A stretch of DNA of 64,000 bases, taken from Hymenopellis radicata (lineage: Eukaryota > Basidiomycota > Agaricomycetes > Agaricales > Physalacriaceae). A program made the position numbers and the translations under genes. This document shows, one piece after another, positions 12,348 through 23,526 of this stretch (positions are counted from its first letter, which is position 1; each line of letters opens with the position of its first letter). The notes under the pieces are model-generated. The model searched no databases and was not told the origin of the DNA. It was given only the letters and a program-made list of their open reading frames with translations. Where the stretch lies: contig JADNRX010000003.1 of assembly GCA_015501595.1 (NCBI GenBank), positions 372,001-436,000 of the forward strand, read 5' to 3'.

Positions 12348-14261
12348 TTATCCTCGCCCCTTCTTCATGCTACGCTTCTTCTCCGACTTGGGCATCTTGT
12401 GCTTCCGCTTCTCTCTCGCTTCAGCTTTGACTGCCTTTTTACGTTCCTACACAATACCAGCGTTAGCAAAACGCCACCTCCAACGGGTAACAAGTCTCAC
12501 CTTCTTAGCATCCTTATCTTCGTGTCGATGTCCTCGTGGCTGCCTCGACTGGAACTCTTCACCGCCCTCATTTTCGTCCTCGGTTTCACTGTCCCCTTCC
12601 TCGTCCTCGTCCTCATCGCTATCCTCTTCCTCTGACTTGCCATCGAAATGAACATTCTTTGACGTGTCTTTCGTTGGCTCGTCCACTAGCCCGATTGTAT
12701 CCGCATAGATGAGCTTGCTGCCTTCCCCGCGCTGTATAGCAGAAACATCGCGTTCGGGGTCATATAGATCGTTCAACGACCGCGGGATATATGACTTGCG
12801 GAACACTTCGTCCTCGTGTGTTTCCTTGGCGCCATCTTCCTCGTGCTGGCCACCATCAACGGTCTCCTCCCTCCACTTGGCTAGCAGCGAAGCGGCATCC
12901 TGCACGCTGTCCGCATCCTTTATCACAAACTCGAACGCGCGTCTCAAGCCCAAGCACTTGACATCACGCCGCCCAAAGAATTCTTCCACGTTCTTCAAGT
13001 CGTTGCGCAAGAAATCGAACGCAGATGGGTGGTCGTGTTCGACGCTCTGCGAGACATCGATAATCCAGAGATGACCTTCGTGGAACAGAACATTGTACTC
13101 GGACAGATCGGCGTGAACGAGATGACACTGATGGAACATCGTGCGCACCGCGAGGAGCAGCTCGACGTACATCTCGTCACACTGCTCTCGCGTCAACTCG
13201 GCGTCTTTGAGTCGTGGGGACGCCCAACCATCGCCGTCACCAAGAAAGTCCATCACGAGCACGTTTTCGCGCACTTCTATGGCCTCCGGTGCGCGTATAC
13301 CCGCAGTGGAGAGACGTTTGAGATTGCGCATCTCCTTCTCGGCCCACAGGCGCACCATCTTTCGTGGATTGCGCCGTGAGTATCCTCGCCGGAAACGATG
13401 TTCTCCGGAGACATACTTGTCGCGATCCTTGAATATTAAAATGGATGTTTTGTATATTTTGAGGGCAACATGTCGATTGGGAATGGAAGAGACGGGTGTG
13501 GGCTCTGGCGGGGTTAATGCGTGGTAGACATTGGCCTGTACACTTGTCAGTTGAATGGAAAGCAGCACTAAGCTGTACTTGCCTCTTTTCCAGTACTGAT
13601 GCAACCGTTGACTTCGTGTATGAGGCCCTTGTTGATCATTTTGAACAAGATGAGCCGTGTCCGCGGGTCCAGAACCTGCTCATTCGTAGCGCGATCCGAC
13701 TTGTCTTTGATATTCGCTGTCGCGCTGGGCCCTTTTCTATTGACGCCAACGCCCATCGAAGCGTAGGGCATATCTATCTTGGCCAATCGCGACGAGTATT
13801 TCGCCAGTGCAGAGAGCTGGTCTGTCGTTTTGTCTTTTGCTAGGACATGGGGAGCACTATTCTGGTTGTGTGTCTGCCGAGACTGCGGGTGATTCACAGC
13901 GGGGAGGACGGCAACTGCAGATTTATCGTTCAGCGAAGACGTGACGCCTTGGGCATTGCCTGAACGAACCGCTACGTGCTGTCGCAGGCGATTGTACTGT
14001 TTTGTGAAATCTGACGGAGATCAGAGCAATGTAGTATTGGTGCTGTTGGAATATACCTTTTTCTGCTATTTCCCAGTCCTCGTCCTCGACTCTGTTATCT
14101 GAGTACTCGTCGTAGTCATCAGAGTACACGTCCTGCTCGTTCTCTGCGCTCGACTCTGAGTCGGAGAGATCAATGTAGGCATGCTCGACAGGGCGTGAGC
14201 TCGTCGTTGTGGTATCCTCTGGGGCATCGTCGAACTGGCCCGGCTCAATCGTTGCCATCAT
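12348..14261 (-). CDS. RIO1: RIO1 atypical protein kinase/ATPase
   Basis: Atypical kinase needed for the last steps of 40S ribosomal subunit maturation and cell-cycle progression. Exons: 14261-14057, 14010-13583, 13535-12501 and 12446-12348, giving 588 residues. An acidic N-terminus precedes the RIO domain: ISTGKEANVYHA forms the ATP loop, VALKIYKTS carries the ATP lysine, LVHADLSEYN is the catalytic loop, and IIDVSQSVEHDHP is the metal-binding segment. The C-terminus is very acidic (EEEDSDEDEDEE) and then lysine-rich, as in yeast Rio1. The second intron (13582-13536) begins with GC inside the ATP loop; reading through it would stop after ASTA. Two ATGs lie at the start; the first is used. 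Confidence 0.93.
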
Positions 14262-14349
14262 GGAAGAAGATAAAATTGCGATCGCTCATCACGGGGTATG
14301 ATTCATACTTGGTAGATTATTCGAGCAACAAAATACGATAAAAATCTAT

Positions 14350-14804
14350 CTATGCCTTGATAAGCGTAGCAAGTTGACCCTTCCTGTCGAGCGCCATGGT
14401 ATCATCGCAGCCACCGATATGTTTCTTGTCTGAAAACAGGTAAGTACACTGTTCAGAGAACGGACATCGGACTTGCTTATGAAGACATTGGGTACAGTGT
14501 GTTGACCGGTCTTCTCCGCGAGGTAGTTCTGGATGTCGCTGCCGTCATCTCGTTCGTCAAGCCTAATGTTCCTTGTCAGCGGCTGAACAGTTCAGAATGA
14601 ATGCATCTGAATCTTACTCTACAATGCCAATTTGGGCGTCCGGAAACTTGTTGGCGAACAGATTCTTCGCCTGTCTGCAGTATGGGCAGTAGCTCTTGGA
14701 AAAGACAGTAATTTTGTTGGACGAAATCGTATCCTACGCCTCTAATTAGACGAGACCGTGACGGCACACTTTGAACGTACCTCTACAAAGTCTTTGGCAG
14801 CCAT
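14350..14804 (-). CDS. dithiol glutaredoxin
   Basis: Small glutathione-dependent disulfide reductase with active site CPYC. Exons: 14804-14781, 14733-14618, 14562-14477 and 14429-14350, 101 residues, the usual length of class I glutaredoxins. Landmarks are the beta strand before the active site (KITVFSKSY), the TVPNVFI cis-proline loop and the glutathione-binding GGCDD. The third intron (14476-14430) has GC-AG ends; only this donor yields the conserved asparagine-lysine join before KHIGGCDD. There is no targeting peptide, so a cytosolic or nuclear enzyme is likely. Confidence 0.9.
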
Positions 14805-15352
14805 GATAGCAGATGTTCGGGTGGGTGAAGAGGTCCTAAGGCAGCGAGTGATGGCGGAAAGGCGAGATAGCATTGCTTATATAGCGCACTTTGGAGTGGG
14901 CTTTTGAAGAACTCGTCATCCGATCACATGGCCGATCACGGAAGCGATCCCGATTCCCGACGAGTCCGACGCTGACAAGAGCTCGGGCAGAGCGTCGGCA
15001 AAGTCACGTGCAGTCACCAAAGGGCGGGATTCCCTTTTTGAGGATTCATCTCATTTAGTGGCGCTGATGCCGCAAAACTTAAAAGGCAAGTGCTAAGCTT
15101 ATTTTGATAAAAGCGAGACATCACGCGTCACGCGTGTTAAAGAACAAGGGAGACGCCAGAGCGTCACTACTCCCCGTCGCCCATTCTCGGAAATCAACAC
15201 TGTGCTACCCGTACGCGTAAATCGGTGATGTCCGTCTTGTATCGTCTCCTCGCGAAACCGACCTCATTTCATCAGCGGACCCGGGGCCAATTGAGCCCAA
15301 GAATACTTAAACCAAAACACGTACCATATTCGTCAAGTCTTCTCCTCGTACC
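14805..15352. promoter_or_regulatory. divergent promoter glutaredoxin / MVD1 with three ACGCGT boxes
   Basis: This 548-base gap separates the two start codons. It contains ACGCGT at 15123-15128, 15130-15135 and 15213-15218, the first two in a seven-base tandem, plus an E-box CACGTG at 15005-15010. ACGCGT is the MCB/MluI box bound by MBF-type G1/S regulators in yeasts; whether it works here is inference. Confidence 0.5.
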
Positions 15353-16670
15353 ATGTCCGTCTTCCAGGCCACCACCTCTGCCCCGGTCAACATTGCCTGC
15401 ATAAAGTGCGCCCTTTATCTGGACATTATCGATAGTGCTGATCGTTGTATATATAGATACTGGGGCAAGCGGGACACCAAGCTCATCCTGCCGACAAACT
15501 CGTCTTTGTCGGTCACACTCGACCAGGATCACCTGCGATCGACGACGACATCGCGCGCGGACCCGTCGTTCACCAAGGACACGCTGTGGCTCAATGGAAC
15601 GGAGGAGATCATCAAGGATGGCGGACGGATGGCCACATGCATCGCCGAACTCAAATCGCTCCGAAAAGAGCTAGTGGAAGCAAGGATCCGAATGCCCCAA
15701 GGTCTGTTTCCTTTTCCAGCCAAAGTAATACCCTAGACACTAATCCCGGATGTCCAGTTGTCGACATTCCCCGTCCACATCTCCTCCTTCAACAACTTCC
15801 CAACTGCCGCCGGCCTCGCATCCTCCGCCTCGGGCTTTGCCGCGCTCGTCTCCTCTCTCGCAAAGCTCTACGAACTGCCATGCACCCCTTCCCAGCTCTC
15901 GCTGATCGCTCGCCAGGGCTCCGGGTCCGCTTGCAGGTCCCTCTTTGGCGGATACGTCGCTTGGGAGATGGGTACTTTACCTGACGGCTCGGACTCGTAT
16001 GCCGTCGAGATCGCACCTCAGTCCACTGGCCCGACATGCACGCCCTCATCTGCGTCGTCTCCGATGACAAAAAGGGCACATCCTCCACCTCCGGCATGCA
16101 GCGCACCGTCGAGACCTCGCCGCTCCTGCAGCACCGCATCAAGCACGTCGTCCCCGAGCGCATGGCCGCCATCAGCAAGGCCATCCTCGCACGCGACTTT
16201 GACGCGTTCGCCAAGATCACCATGGCAGATTCCAACCAGTTCCATGCAGTCGCGCTTGACACCGAGCCCCCCATCTTCTACATGAATGATGTCTCCAAGG
16301 CTATCATCGCGCTCGTTGTCGAGTACAATCGAGTTGCGGTTGAGACCACTGGCAAGCTCAAGGCGGCCTACACGTACGATGCGGGCCCGAACGCGGTTAT
16401 TTACACCCCAAGGAGAATGTCAAGGAGATCGTCCAGATGATCATCAAGTACTTCCCGCAAAAGGACGCGTTCAAGGATGTCTTTGGGCTCTTTGGAACGG
16501 AGAGCGTACAGGGTGCGGTTGTTAAAGGCTTCAACGAGGCGGTAGCGAAGCCTTTCGAGGCCGGTGCCGTGAAGGGCTTAATTCACACGCGGGTTGGTGA
16601 TGGGCCAAGAGTCCTGTCTGCTGAGGAGTCGCTTCTCGGCCCAGACGGTCTACCGAAAACGTTGGCATAG
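15353..16670 (+). CDS. MVD1: mevalonate diphosphate decarboxylase
   Basis: Catalyses ATP-dependent decarboxylation of mevalonate diphosphate to isopentenyl diphosphate in the sterol and isoprenoid pathway. Exons 15353-15405 and 15457 to about 15701, then from 15758. Landmarks: [13 protein letters not shown] at the N-terminus, SSLSVTLDQ, the GHMP-kinase phosphate loop [24 protein letters not shown], and the C-terminal AGPNAVIY. Three places break frame by one base: at 15700-15702 (one base too many for the donor to follow Gln), at 16018-16022 before HWPDMHALI, and in the C-run at 16405-16409 before KENVKEIV. All family blocks remain, so assembly indels are more likely than gene decay. The protein would be about 400 residues if continuous. 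Confidence 0.85.
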
Positions 16671-17290
16671 GAAAAATCTAGCGGCTGAATACTTAATATT
16701 TTGTATAGAGTGGCACGAACGTGTCTTTAGTTTCAATGTAATTTCTCGCTTTCGGGCTTACTGGTCGTTCACTTCGTCTCGTCCTTGAACAGATTCTTCG
16801 GATCAGTGCACTACATATCTACTCGGACAGTACCTGAGGCCTGAGGCTCAACATCAATGATAGACTCGGGACTACGGCATATAAGTATGTCCAGAAAACG
16901 AACACATCAGCATACCAGCGGTCGACGATCCATGATGGCAATCAGCCATTTGTCTGAGCTGAACTTGAAGAAACGAAATGATATTGTCTACAAGCAAGCA
17001 ATGCAAAATGAGATACAAGAAAGATAGATAGCCATTTCTGGCGGATACTGTGGCACTATATTACATGAACAGGTCGGCAGGTGGGGAGCCGTCGTCCTCC
17101 ACAGGACTGGGAAGTCTGTGAACGGGCAGCGGAGGCCTCTCGTCATAGTCCACGCTCGTCTCTGTAAACGGGACTGCGAGCCGGTACAGGCAGAGCCTCC
17201 CGGCTTCCAGGACTAGCGAGTCTAGGAACCGGAGGCGACGGACTCTCCCGGCGGAAAGGCCCAGCGTCGTCTTCATCATCATCATCATCA
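16671..17290. other. convergent intergenic region, MVD1 / CCT-like gene
   Basis: This lies between the MVD1 stop and the first stop of the CCT-like gene. The right part (17143-17290), read on the minus strand in another frame, has a proline/aspartate-rich tail with a run of Asp codons from an ATC repeat near 17276-17291, probably the true end of that gene after a frame break. The rest shows nothing recognisable. Confidence 0.4.
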
Positions 17291-18090
17291 TTAGTGCCAG
17301 TGGGCGGCGTCGGGTCGCCGACGAGAACCGCGCATGCTTCGAGGCGGAACAGTCAGACCGGTCGTCTTCCTCGTCAATATAACCTTTCCTGGAAGATACG
17401 AAATGAATTTGCAACTTATAGGAGGACATGGACATACCTAATCTCTTCACCTCGTCGTAGCCCTTGACTCGTGCGGAATCGTACTTGGGATCGACCGTGG
17501 CGCCCTCGTCGAACGCAGCATAGTCTATGCGGCGCCGGGACATGAACGCCTCGTCGATCTGCCACGGCGCATCGGGGACGACTTCGTCGACCCACCGGCA
17601 ATGGCGCACGACCTCGCAGCGCTCGACGTGGGGATACACTGCCGCTGCGCCGTGCGCGGCGCACTGTGCGTCATCGAATACACCCACGATGAGGTGTACG
17701 AATGGGAAGGAGAGCTTGGCCTGTCTTAGCTGCAGGCATCACTAGAACAACAAAGGTAGTGTAAACATTATTCGCAGGCGGACGAGCTTACCCCACGTTG
17801 AAGACGTCAAACACGCCATCGACATACACCCTCGTCGTGCGCTGCTCAAAGAAGCTCTGCCGCCGCCGCGCACTCGTCTTCCCCGACATCGCATCCAGCA
17901 TCGTGCGGGTCCACTTCTGGATGTCGTCCGCATCGAGCCCCGCCGTGCTCCACCGCACTTTCGCAGCCTGCAGCGCCTCCGGCTCTGCTGGCGGACGGGA
18001 TAGCAGGTTCAGATCCGTGATGCTGCTGTCGAGCCCCGGATTCGAGATGACATCGTAGTCGTCGTCGCTGAGCACCGCTGACGCGTCCAT
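17291..18090 (-). CDS. choline-phosphate cytidylyltransferase-like, frame-broken
   Basis: Family enzyme makes CDP-choline in the Kennedy pathway at membranes and in the nucleus. The start ATG is at 18090 and exon 1 runs to 17792. It ends in the nucleotidyltransferase strand RVYVDGVFDVFNVG. Exon 2 from 17741 continues QLRQAKLSFPFVHLIVGVF and then the strongly conserved RHCRWVDEVVPDAPW. A further exon gives GKVILTRKTTGLT. Two oddities affect the catalytic HxGH site: the residues read N-V-G-D, and a base appears missing around 17730-17738 so that the frame does not pass cleanly into QLRQ. Near 17330 another shift would lead into a longer proline-rich tail ending about 17143. Family identity is clear; activity is uncertain. 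Confidence 0.75.
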
Positions 18091-18365
18091 GGTAGGCTAT
18101 AAAGTCGTCTGCCTCATGGACCAAGGGCACCTTTTAGGGTTGTCTGCACCTGACTTCACCTGACCGCGGAAACAATGCAACATTCTGGGGTGCTCGTTAC
18201 GCTAGACAGTGTCGGAGACGACATAGTCGCACTCGATCAAGATCTTAGTGCACAGTGCACACCAAGTCGGTACCTGACTCTACTCAAGCAATCAACTAGT
18301 CCATATTGACGGCATCTTTCATTCATACAAATACAAGTATAGCACATAAAATAGGTACACAACAA

Positions 18366-21300
18366 CTATATGAAAACCTGCAAAGGGTGTCGACCGTACT
18401 GGTTCTGCCCGTCACTGAGCTCGCCCAGATCAGGATAGAATGGTACCAACGCATCCGCCGCACCAAGATACAGCGCATTGTAGATACGCCAGTACACCTC
18501 CCGAACCTTCCTCGCCGGATGGAATAGTCCCTGCAGCACATAGCTCAACAAAATGCCTGGCCCCAAGGTAACCCGCATGGCCTCAATCGCATCCATAACT
18601 GCGCCAATTACGTGCGGGATGTCTCGAAGCAGTTGGGCCACACAAGGTTCATTAGATGAAGCATAGAATCCTCGCAGCCCAAACCAGCAACACCAAGTGC
18701 CAGATGCTTGACAATCGTACTCGCAGTTTGACGATGTACGAGATCACGATCCGTCAACGCATCCTCGAGCATCGTCACTACCGAATCACAGTAGTATGCC
18801 GACTGAGGACCGACGTATTCAAAGACGAAAGATAGCGCCTTCAAACAACCGGTGCGGACATTCAACTCAGCAGTCCGGTATTCGTTCAGAATAGCGGGTA
18901 TACAAGTGAATGCTGTAGGAAAACGTTTAGCGTTACGTTCGACACAAAAAGAGAAAGAACACTCACGACCACAAGTTTCTGCAACGATAGCAATAGCAAC
19001 GGTACTGCAGACACGACTCTGTCGCTCCTGGACCCTCAAATTCGTCAACAGAACCGACAGCACATCCTGAGGACCCAAACTCTTCGCAATATAACCAAAC
19101 GAGTTGACAGCCGCCCGACGAATACCCTTCTTGTGCGCCTTCAGCAGATCCAAAAGCTCAAAACAGATGCGCATCCACTCGCGAGCTGGCACAAACTCAG
19201 CCCCACGATCGGCAATGCGACCAATCAAGTTGATGGACGCCTCTTGCACCTTCTCGTGTCTGTTCCGCAAAATCGGGGTCATTCGGGGCACTGGAAACGA
19301 TATCAGTACTCGATAGATTTGAGAAAAGAAACAAGCACTCACAAAGATCTTTCACAGGAGGATTCATCTGAGTCATACCAACAACGTTGGCGATGGCTCC
19401 TTCAGCAGCGATGATACTTCCCAGTGTGTCGGGATACTCCTCACCCAACTGCTCGAACAGAACCAAGCCCAGTTTGCTGAGTAGCTGGTCCTCCCCACAC
19501 TGCTTTATAACCACAGCCAAGCGAGAAGTCAAATCAGCCGCCTGCTGGCGAACCTTGGCGCTTTTGTTGTTCAGTCGCCAGAGAATGGTGGAGACGATCT
19601 GCGTGAGGTAGGGCTTGACGCGAATACCAAGAGCGTTGACGACGGTGCCAAACCCATCCAACATGACTTGATCCTCGGTTGTCTGCTCCTGGAAGGAGAA
19701 GATAATACCGTCGATGAGGCGCACCTCCAGACGCTCATCGATATCCGAAGCACCCAGAGTAGCGACGACTTTGGTTATGGTCTCCATCACCATCTTCCGG
19801 TATGGCTCAGCCTCGTCCTTCAACTCGTTGACGATCCGTCCGCAAATCTCAGCTACACCGGCCTTTTGCGCAAGCTCTACAGTCGTCTCCACGACCTGCT
19901 TATAGTTCCTGCGATCCAAGGCCATGCGGCGAATCCAGAACGACTTGAAAAAGTCTGGGAGGATATCCGACTTGATGTACTGAGGCGTGACACCCTCGGT
20001 AGCAGCGCACTGTTTAACAACCTTGAGAACAATCTTCTTCATCTCCTCGTCTGACGTGCCAAACTCCCGAATGAGGATAACTGCGACCTGCATAGTATAG
20101 TAGGAAGCATACTCGGGATCCATCAACGGAATGATGAAACCAATGGCTTTGAGGAAAGCAGCAAGACCTTTGCCCCGGTGCAGACGGATGCCCAACCAAA
20201 GTGGCTTCAAGACGTTATCGAACGACTCGATACCATAAGGAGCGGCAGCCTCAGCCAATGCGGCAAGACCCAACGCCGTCATCGTCCGAACCTTCTGCTG
20301 TTCATCGGACAACCCATGCGCAATACAGTCCACCAAGTTCCGTAGGTGCGGGAGAACCGCGCATCCCATCATGATGGCGATCTGCTGGACGATTCGGATA
20401 CCGGTGTGGCGCGCTTGCCAGGACTTTTTCGATCGGCAAACAGCTTTCAGGAATGGGAGGAGGGAGGGAATACCAAGTGCCGAGGCGACGACCGAAAACG
20501 CTCGCGCAGTAGTGTTCCGCACGTACTCGTCGGCATGGTCGATATCAGGACGCATAGTAGAAATCATATGGGCGAGACCTGCTGCCTTTGAAAGGTTGGA
20601 AATGATCTCCCGACCTTCAACACGAGCGTAGTAATCTTCATCGATGAGAAGTGGCTCAATGACGACGAGGATTTTGTGAACATAAGGGCGGACAAGGTCG
20701 TCGAGTTTGTACAGGACACGGTCAATGACCTTGACGAGAAGATGGCGCTCCTGGTCCTCCAGTGTTCGCTCCATGAGTAAGGGAAGAATCTTGTCGAACA
20801 AGGGTCCCGCGCCAAACTCTCGCGCCTTGTCAGTGATCTGCCGAAGGGCTGTCTTTCGGACGGGAGGGGTACCGTTTTTGATTTTGAGCAACAGACGCAT
20901 GATTTTGCGCTCCTTCATCTCGTCGACTGAAAGCTCAGTCTCATCCTCCTCCTTCATGATCTTGGCAAAGTACTGAGCGTCTTCGGCTTTGAAGAAAGCC
21001 AAAGTGCCAACACCAGGAATCTCGGTGGGCAGCTCAGGCGCCAGGCCGGCGGCGGCGGCGACAGCAGCCGCATCGGAGCTCTCCTGGATTTGGAAGCCTC
21101 CGACGTCGGTGTGCATAGGTGTGGCCAACAGCCTGCGCGGCGCGACAGAGGGAGCATAGCCGGGGGGAGGAGTTACAATGGCGTAACCAGTAGGTGGAAG
21201 AACAGCGTCCAGTTCCTCGTCAGTGAGGTACCGGTTGTGCTTGTCGTCCTGCATGATACCGGGCGCGTTCATGATAATGGGAACCATCGGAGTATCGACC

Positions 21301-21938
21301 TGTACAGGTGCCTGGTCCCAACGAGATCTCTTTGCAGGCGCAGGCGTCTCGGCGGGCGTCGCATCCCAGCGCGACCTGCGCTTTTTGGGAGCGGATTCAT
21401 CCAGCGCCTCCTTGGACCATTCACCTTTGTCTGCTTGACTCGGATCTGCATTCTCGTCTGAAGGCTCGGAGACGTCCCAGCGACGTTTGCGCTTCGTGCC
21501 GGCGGCTGCGTTTTTCTCTGCAAGCTCTCTGGCAGCCTCGAGTTCCATAGCGACGTCTTCAAGCTCTGCAGCTGGCGGAGTCTTGTCGAGGTCCATCTTC
21601 ATCTTTCCTTCCTCCCTGTCCTGCCGCTCCTTCTCTTCGATGGCTCTCTGGACCCTTGCCTCTTCCTGCTCCAGCCTAGCGAGGCGCATCGCATCCTTGT
21701 ACCCTCCCTCAACATCCTGCCCGGATTCAGCGGCCTTGAATGCATCTGCGCTGTCTACGGCGACACGGTCGAATCGTCTGTTGTGGTAGTCGCCCTGGCG
21801 CGCTGCAATTTGGCGTTTAGACGCTGTTTCGGCAAATGGGTCAACGTCCTCTTCCTCTGCGAGCTCCTCGAACTCTTTGAGGACGTCCTTTGGCACTGTA
21901 TACGAGTCTATTAATCTGGGCGAGCCAGGAGAAGACAT
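18366..21938 (-). CDS. SF3B1: U2 snRNP splicing factor SF3B1 (Prp10/Hsh155)
   Basis: Largest SF3b subunit; its HEAT superhelix clamps the U2 snRNA-branch-site duplex during spliceosome assembly. Exons: 21938-19343, 19290-18967 and 18912-18366. The N-terminal third carries RWD-type repeats ([22 protein letters not shown]), the sites that bind U2AF/p14-type partners and cyclin-dependent kinase. From roughly residue 340 onward it is HEAT repeats with blocks such as [23 protein letters not shown] and [15 protein letters not shown], very close to animal SF3B1. In the last exon the run of three G at 18616-18618 is one base short, shifting FETS into a stop while [14 protein letters not shown] continues in the next frame. 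Because this gene is essential, an assembly indel is the best reading. The N-terminus looks shorter than in animals; an extra 5' exon is possible. Confidence 0.92.
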
Positions 21939-22542
21939 TATACCTGGCAAATCAAGCAGTGAGTGGTGGCTGCAATTCAAGTCGGCCACACTCCGAATGA
22001 CTAACCGCTTTCCCTACTTTCCCACGCCGTCTGCTAGATATAAAAGGCAGTTTTTTGTTTTTATTTTCCATCCACCAACGACCACAGGTGAGTCGCGTTC
22101 CCTCCTTGTACCATGATGATTTCCTGCCGCCCCAGTCGTAGCATTGGCGTTGACGATAGGCAGAGCACAGCCAAACTCATTTTTCGTGCACCACTGATCT
22201 TGCTCCTCTCTGTATTCTTTTCAAGCCTTTCTGACAACTTTTCAGGCATACCCTACCTTTTTCTTCCTCCAAGATACCGTGTATGGTACGTGTCCTTTCC
22301 TTTGCCTCTTAGGATGAGAACATTCCACCGTATCCGAAGTTTACAACGATGGGGATACACCGATATAAAATACTAAGAACAGCCAGCTGAATCCTTCCTT
22401 TCTTTCCCTCGTCCTTGTTTCGAACCGCATGCTCATTACCGTTTCTAGGTATCCTGCGAGCTGTAGAGTAAGTATCCGCATGTAATAATATATTTTTCAC
22501 ACCAAAAAATGTGCAGGCCATCCCGGTCCGAACTTCCGACCC
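21939..22542. promoter_or_regulatory. divergent promoter SF3B1 / HEM4
   Basis: This 604-base gap contains a TATA-like TATAAAA at 22039-22045 on the plus strand, followed by possible splice signals (GTGAGT near 22086 and a late acceptor at 22512-22515). This suggests HEM4 may have a long, spliced 5' leader. No coding block was found. Confidence 0.4.
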
Positions 22543-23337
22543 ATGGCCATCCACGTCCTCCTCCTTCGTGAGCCGTCAGAGATCCCAGACAAGTATGAGA
22601 GCGCCTTCGCAGCAGTCCCAGACGCGGAATATGTTGCCCATTCCTTTCCGGTCCTCGAGACCGTCCTCACCAACATCCCGACCTCACCTACATAATCCGT
22701 GAACAAGCACCCGACTTTTCTGGAGCCATCATCACGAGCGCTCGCGCCTGTGAGGCTTTTGCAAAGGTCCTCGATGGCATCGCGCCCTCTGAGATCACCT
22801 GGTCTGCGCCCTTCTACGTCGTCGGCAAAGCCACTGCCGCTGCTCTGCGCAACGTATTTCCACCGCAGACATCCGCGGCGAGTCCTCCGGCACCGCGGAG
22901 CAGCTCGCCCACTTCATCATGGGCAACCGCTCCCACAGTGGCCATCCAACACTCCTCTACCTCACCGGCGACAAAAATCGCGACACCCTCCCTTCCATCC
23001 TCACCCCAACCTTCACCTTGCAGCCTCTCAAAGTATACGAAACTACCGCAGCTAAAGACATATCCGAACGCTTACGCGCCATCGTGCCGTCACTATCAAC
23101 TGGCCGATGGTGGTTCGTTTTCTTCGCCCCGTCATCTGCCCAGTTTACCTGGCCGCATCTCCAACCATACTATGAGCCAGACGATATCGGTATCGCTGCC
23201 ATAGGTCCGACGACGGCTACGTTTCTCCAAGACGATCTAGGTCGTCGCGTAGCTGCTGTCGCTGCCCGCCATCACCAGATGAGCTGGTCAAGGCCATTAT
23301 GAACGTCGAAGATCAGCGACGACGCCAACGTCAATAA
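22543..23337 (+). CDS. HEM4: uroporphyrinogen-III synthase, frame-broken in assembly
   Basis: Cyclises hydroxymethylbilane to uroporphyrinogen III, the fourth step of haem synthesis, in the cytosol. ATG at 22543 starts MAIHVLLLREPSE. Recognisable HemD blocks are the ITSARACEAF strand, FYVVGKATAAAL, LYLTGDKNRDTLP, KVYETTAAKDI and the C-terminal IGPTTATFLQDDLG, ending with charged residues and TAA at 23335-23337. The frame changes by one base at 22677-22679, at 22858-22862 and at 23269-23271, each beside a C-run, with the protein pattern continuing on both sides. No intron was needed. The pattern matches single-base losses in homopolymers rather than pseudogene decay. Confidence 0.75.
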
Positions 23338-23526
23338 GATGGCGAGCCCTTTCACTATATCCACTTAAACATGTTATAGCTACCGTCAGCGTGAGCTCTT
23401 GAACAATTACTTTGTACTACTATATAGCTTTGAGATGTCAAACAAGGAGCACCTGCTCATTACAATCCATTCATCCATTCCACACGGTAACGTCTTATAA
23501 TAAAAGCAGCAATACAAGAAAAACAC

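Noticed and set aside
15660..15757. A GC-AG intron starting after GTGGAA in MVD1
   Set aside because: Would restore frame but removes residues that align with homologues; an extra base at 15700-15702 explains the join better.
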